Source of the DNA: Aspidiotus rigidus
Lineage: Eukaryota; Arthropoda; Insecta; Hemiptera; Diaspididae
Direction: 5' to 3'
Assembly: GCA_035079385.1 (NCBI GenBank)
Contig: JAVHKY010000026.1
Location: 4,552,501-4,616,500, forward strand
DNA: 64,000 nucleotides
Shown here: piece after piece, positions 60,637 through 64,000 of the stretch
Layout: every line of letters starts with the position of its first letter
Numbering within the stretch: position 1 is the stretch's first letter
The notes under the pieces: generated by a model
Databases searched by the model: none
Told to the model about the DNA's origin: nothing
Seen by the model: only the letters and a program-made list of their open reading frames with translations
Translations under genes and position numbers: made by a program

Positions 60637-61739
60637 GGATATTTTTTTAATCACATACGTCGAAAGTACGTTTATTTTAGACAGCGAAAACTTCCTTTTG
60701 TTAAACGTTTCACACCCTAATGTCATCAATTTAGCCCAACAGTGGTGATAGAAACGAACTTTCGTACACTGTATCGACGCTTATGGAAATGCGATTTTTG
60801 TTCACTTTTGTTACCTATAAGTTGAGAAAAAATATGTAAATTACTGATCAGTAATAAAAATAAATTGTAACAAATAAATAACAAGTATATTTGTCTTTTC
60901 TCTCTAAATAAACAAATAAAATAATCTGTCACTCCCTTGTATAAATATCTTGTGTAAATTTCGTTCTCAAAAGTTGTGCAATTGATTTATTCCTATACGG
61001 AAAATTGAAAGGTTAGGTTAACACAGAAATGATCGCGCATTGATTTTCAACCAGTCTGTACAAAGAGTACATCCCCGTTATTAAACGGTCATTAAACCCT
61101 ACTGAACCCTACGTATCCGTGTGATGTAAAGGCGTTCTTTTCTTCTCCTCAATGTGTATCTTTGGGATGTGTGTGGTCGATTTCTTCTGTCACGGTTAGT
61201 ACAGGATCGATGCGTTTAAAAATAGAATACAGGTCAAGAAACCGTCTTCCTTTCCTCGTTCATCAGTTTTACCGATCATAGGATGTACTGTACCCCATCG
61301 GACCGTCGGACCACGAAAAAATCAGCGGAGATTTTTTTTTTCTTTGCATTTCATAGCATATAGAGTACGTTTGTAGGATTTTCTAAAGTTTAATGTTTCT
61401 TTATATATGTGTAAGACGACAATTAATTATATTCGCGAAATCGTTTATTCTTGATTTATGTGAGATACATAAATCGTGAAATAATGTTCCTTTACGGATG
61501 CAAAAAAATACAATCCAAACTACAACGTATATCAATTACAAAGAAGCACGGAAGAACCGTACATACAGTATCAATACTTTAATATTTATCAGGCCGAGTC
61601 GGACAGGATACGACAGTGATGGAGCGTAGTGGGGTAATGCAAGATGCATCGTGTATGCGTCTTTACATATGTATGTGTGTGCAAATTTTGTCCTGGGTCA
61701 TTTTTAAGAAAAAAAGATTCATCCATTTATAAGAATATC
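60637..61739. other. No gene recognised
   Basis: A+T-rich. Contains a short palindrome (GATTTATGTG..CACATAAATC type) near 61454-61476 and little else of note. Confidence 0.3.
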
Positions 61740-62290
61740 AGTCTTAGAAGGCTGACAATAGATGGCAAAGTGAGCGAAAGATGTTGGTTCTAAAGATGGA
61801 GAGAAATGGTGAGATCGAGATATTTGATGGAGAGACTATCTAGTTCTAGCGTGAAATGGATGTTCTGATGAATGGAATTTAAGTGAGAAAGAAGGGATTT
61901 GAGACCGGACGACAAGCCATTCCAAATGCAAAAAATGTTGTCTACAAAACGAAGCTAAAGAAGAATGTAAGGTTCAGGGAGAATGGTCCTGTTAGGAGAT
62001 CCGATTCAAACTTGCCCATAATAACGTTGGCGACGAGCGAAGAAGGAGGCGCGCCCATTTGAAAGCCATTGGAAAATTTGTAAAAAACATCCCAGTAAAG
62101 ACACATTTTCTTGTTCAGATATGAAGAGGTAGGGCGCGGAACTCGGAGATCATGATAAGATTGGAGGTGAGGAGATCCAGTATGCAGCCAATTTTCTGAG
62201 CGACCAGGTTATCATTGTGCTTGAAAGAAATGAGTGACGAGTCTTGATGAAAGGAAGTGTCTTCTACTTGAGAAGTGATTTAATGATACA
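61740..62290 (-). pseudogene. Degenerate Penelope-like reverse transcriptase fragment
   Basis: On the - strand, across frames: FQMGAPPSSLVANVIMGKFE, matching the GvpMGSPLSPvlAnifM..fE block; then FVDNIFCIWNGLSSG, an altered catalytic YVDD block; then LNSIHQNIHFTLELDSLS and IKYLDLTIS, matching the lN..h..i.FTlE......LDl.i block. Stops interrupt it. It is distinct from the element at 15-18 kb, whose equivalent blocks read differently (GIPIGSPLGS, FTLEVGGL). Confidence 0.6.
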
Positions 62291-62789
62291 CTGAAAAAAT
62301 CAAATTTGGGGTGTGGTAACTGTTTCCTCATACACTGTACTGGTTTCTATATTTTAGTGAAGGTTACCATCCACAAGGACTGTAGTCAATTTATTGTATA
62401 CATTGAGTACATGAAGTACAGGCACTGAGACTGCAAGACATTTTTTTTTTTTTTTTTTTTTTTAGTACATATTGTTTGCGTTTATTACCTACTAAATGTG
62501 AATGGAACAAATTGCAAAATTTTTAGAAACCCAACCTAAGTAAGGACGGGTACCATATGAGAGAAATTTTAGTTCATGGTACCTAATACTTAGTAGCTGA
62601 AACAAAATGAAGAGTTTTGTCCTGATTACAATATAGTAGTTAATGTAAATAGGAAACCAGACGATACATCCAGGAATCAAACATAAACCTGAAACTATTC
62701 ACACAAATAGTAAAACTTCTGGATGAACAAATCTTTCTACACTGTACAATCATGGTTTGGCTGAAAATGATTCTCTTGCTTTATTCTGG
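62291..62789. other. No gene recognised
   Basis: Intergenic, with a run of about 25 T near 62439-62463. Confidence 0.35.
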
Positions 62790-64000
62790 TCAATTTCTAG
62801 AAGCTATGTCATGACTTGGCGAAATTGAAGCTACTTGTAAAACCAAGATGAATTTCTCCAATAAATTATGGTTTAACTCTATATGTTCACCCATAATCTG
62901 CCTACTCTACTGTTACAGTTCAGCTGGGAATAATTCTGTCTCTTAATTCTGGTCAAGTACTAGCCCCTATGTCATTGCTTAGCAAAAATGAAGCCTCTAG
63001 TGAGACCAAGATGAATTTTTCCAATAAATTATGGGTTAATACTCTATGTTCAGCCATAATCCTACTATACTGTAATGTTGAAGTTTCGCTGGCAATAATA
63101 ATGTTTCCCAATTCTCGCCAAATACTACTCCATATGTCACAGCTTGGTAAAAATGGAGCCTCTTGTAAAAGCCAGATGAATTTTTCCAATTAATTATGGC
63201 TTAACAATCTATGTTCACCCATAATCTTCCTACTCTACTGTTGAAGTTTAGCTGAAAATAATACTGTTTCCAAATTCTAGTCAAGTACCAGTCCACATGT
63301 CATAGCTTGGCAAAAATAAAGCCTCTTGAAAAGTTAGATGAATTTTTCCCATAAATTATGGGTTAACACTCTATGTTCAGCCATAATCTTACTATACTGT
63401 AATGTTGAAGTTTAGCTGGAAATAATACTGTGTCCCAATTCTGGTCAAATACTAGTCCATATCTCACGGCTTAACAAAAATGAAGCCTCTAGTGAGACCA
63501 AGATGAATTTTTCCAATAAATTATGGGTCAACACTCTATGTTCACCCATAATCCTTGTACTGTATTGTTGCAGGTCCGCTGGAAATAAGTCTATTTCTCA
63601 ATTCTGGGCAAGTACTAGTCCCTATGTCAGAGCTTAGCAAAAATGAAGCCTTTTTGTAAAAGCCGGATGAAGTTTTCCGAAAAATTATTGGTTAACACTC
63701 TATGTTCACCAATAATCTTCCTACTGTACGGTTAGAGTTCAGCTGGGAATCATTCTGTTTCCTAATTCTCGTCAAGTACTAGTCCCTATGTCATAGCTTA
63801 GCAAAAATGAAGTCTCTTGCAAGACCGAAATGAATTTTTCCAATAAATTATGGGTTAACATTCCATGTTCACCCATAATCCTTGTACTGTATTGTCGCAG
63901 GTCCGCTGGAAATAAGTCTATTTCTCAATTCTGGGCAAGTACTAGTCCCTATGTCAGAGCTTAGCAAAAATGAAGCCTTTTTGTAAAAGCCGGATGAAGT
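62790..64000. repeat. 164-bp tandem repeat, continues past the window
   Basis: The landmark AAGATGAATTTTTCC recurs near 62847, 63010, 63175, 63337, 63502, 63666, 63827 and 63993, a period of about 162-165 bp. Units vary by a few to about 15 percent. The segment from about 63570 is repeated almost exactly from about 63897, hinting at a 327-bp dimer. Each unit holds an inverted pair, clearest at 63847-63879 (ATTATGGGTTAACA / TGTTCACCCATAAT). Confidence 0.9.

Noticed and set aside
1..64000. tRNA, rRNA, CRISPR or bacterial features
   Set aside because: None seen. Spliced genes, satellites and eukaryotic transposons show nuclear animal DNA, and the tandem arrays have no spacer-repeat structure.

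Overview
The window is nuclear DNA from an animal, most likely an insect. Genes have short GT-AG introns, the sequence is clearly A+T-rich, and the recognisable genes are metazoan: an ASTE1/asteroid nuclease-fold protein, a dynein heavy-chain tail, phosphorylase kinase beta, JMJD4 and a FAM234-type protein. They sit in a dense field of insect-style transposons. Placement within Hemiptera (scale insect/aphid type) is only an impression from sequence texture and is not shown.

Layout. 0.9-5.0 kb: ASTE1-like gene (+), whose intron carries nested hairpin MITEs. 5.1-18.6 kb: a 23-exon gene (-) encoding about 1,336 aa of axonemal-type dynein heavy-chain tail (DHC_N1) and then a stop, with no motor in the window; its first intron holds a broken Penelope-like element (15.05-18.25 kb). 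18.8-19.4 kb: mariner-like MITE. 19.7-23.0 kb: phosphorylase kinase beta (-), ending in a CAAX box. 23.5-26.3 kb: foldback-like element with long repeated arms. 27.3-29.3 kb: JMJD4 (+). 29.4-31.8 kb: seven-exon FAM234-like membrane protein (-). 32.5-39.5 kb: a MITE and a nearly complete Ty1/copia element. 39.9-46.4 kb: transposon graveyard (exon-like triplication, gypsy integrase relic, nested TIR element, jockey fragment, two MITEs). 47.2-48.2 kb: non-autonomous Helitron. 49.7-60.2 kb: a satellite array of about 21 monomers (483/495 bp) with higher-order structure. 60.5-62.3 kb: a palindromic element and a second Penelope relic. 62.8-64 kb: a 164-bp tandem repeat running off the window.

The host genes do not form a pathway. 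ASTE1/dynein and JMJD4/FAM234 are tail-to-tail pairs separated by about 150 and 110 bp. The items most worth following up are the apparently motor-less dynein heavy chain, the higher-order satellite whose monomers each carry a nested dyad, the foldback element, and a 19-nt stop-containing cryptic exon in JMJD4. Exon models were built by hand from splice sites, reading phase and family resemblance. No database search was possible.
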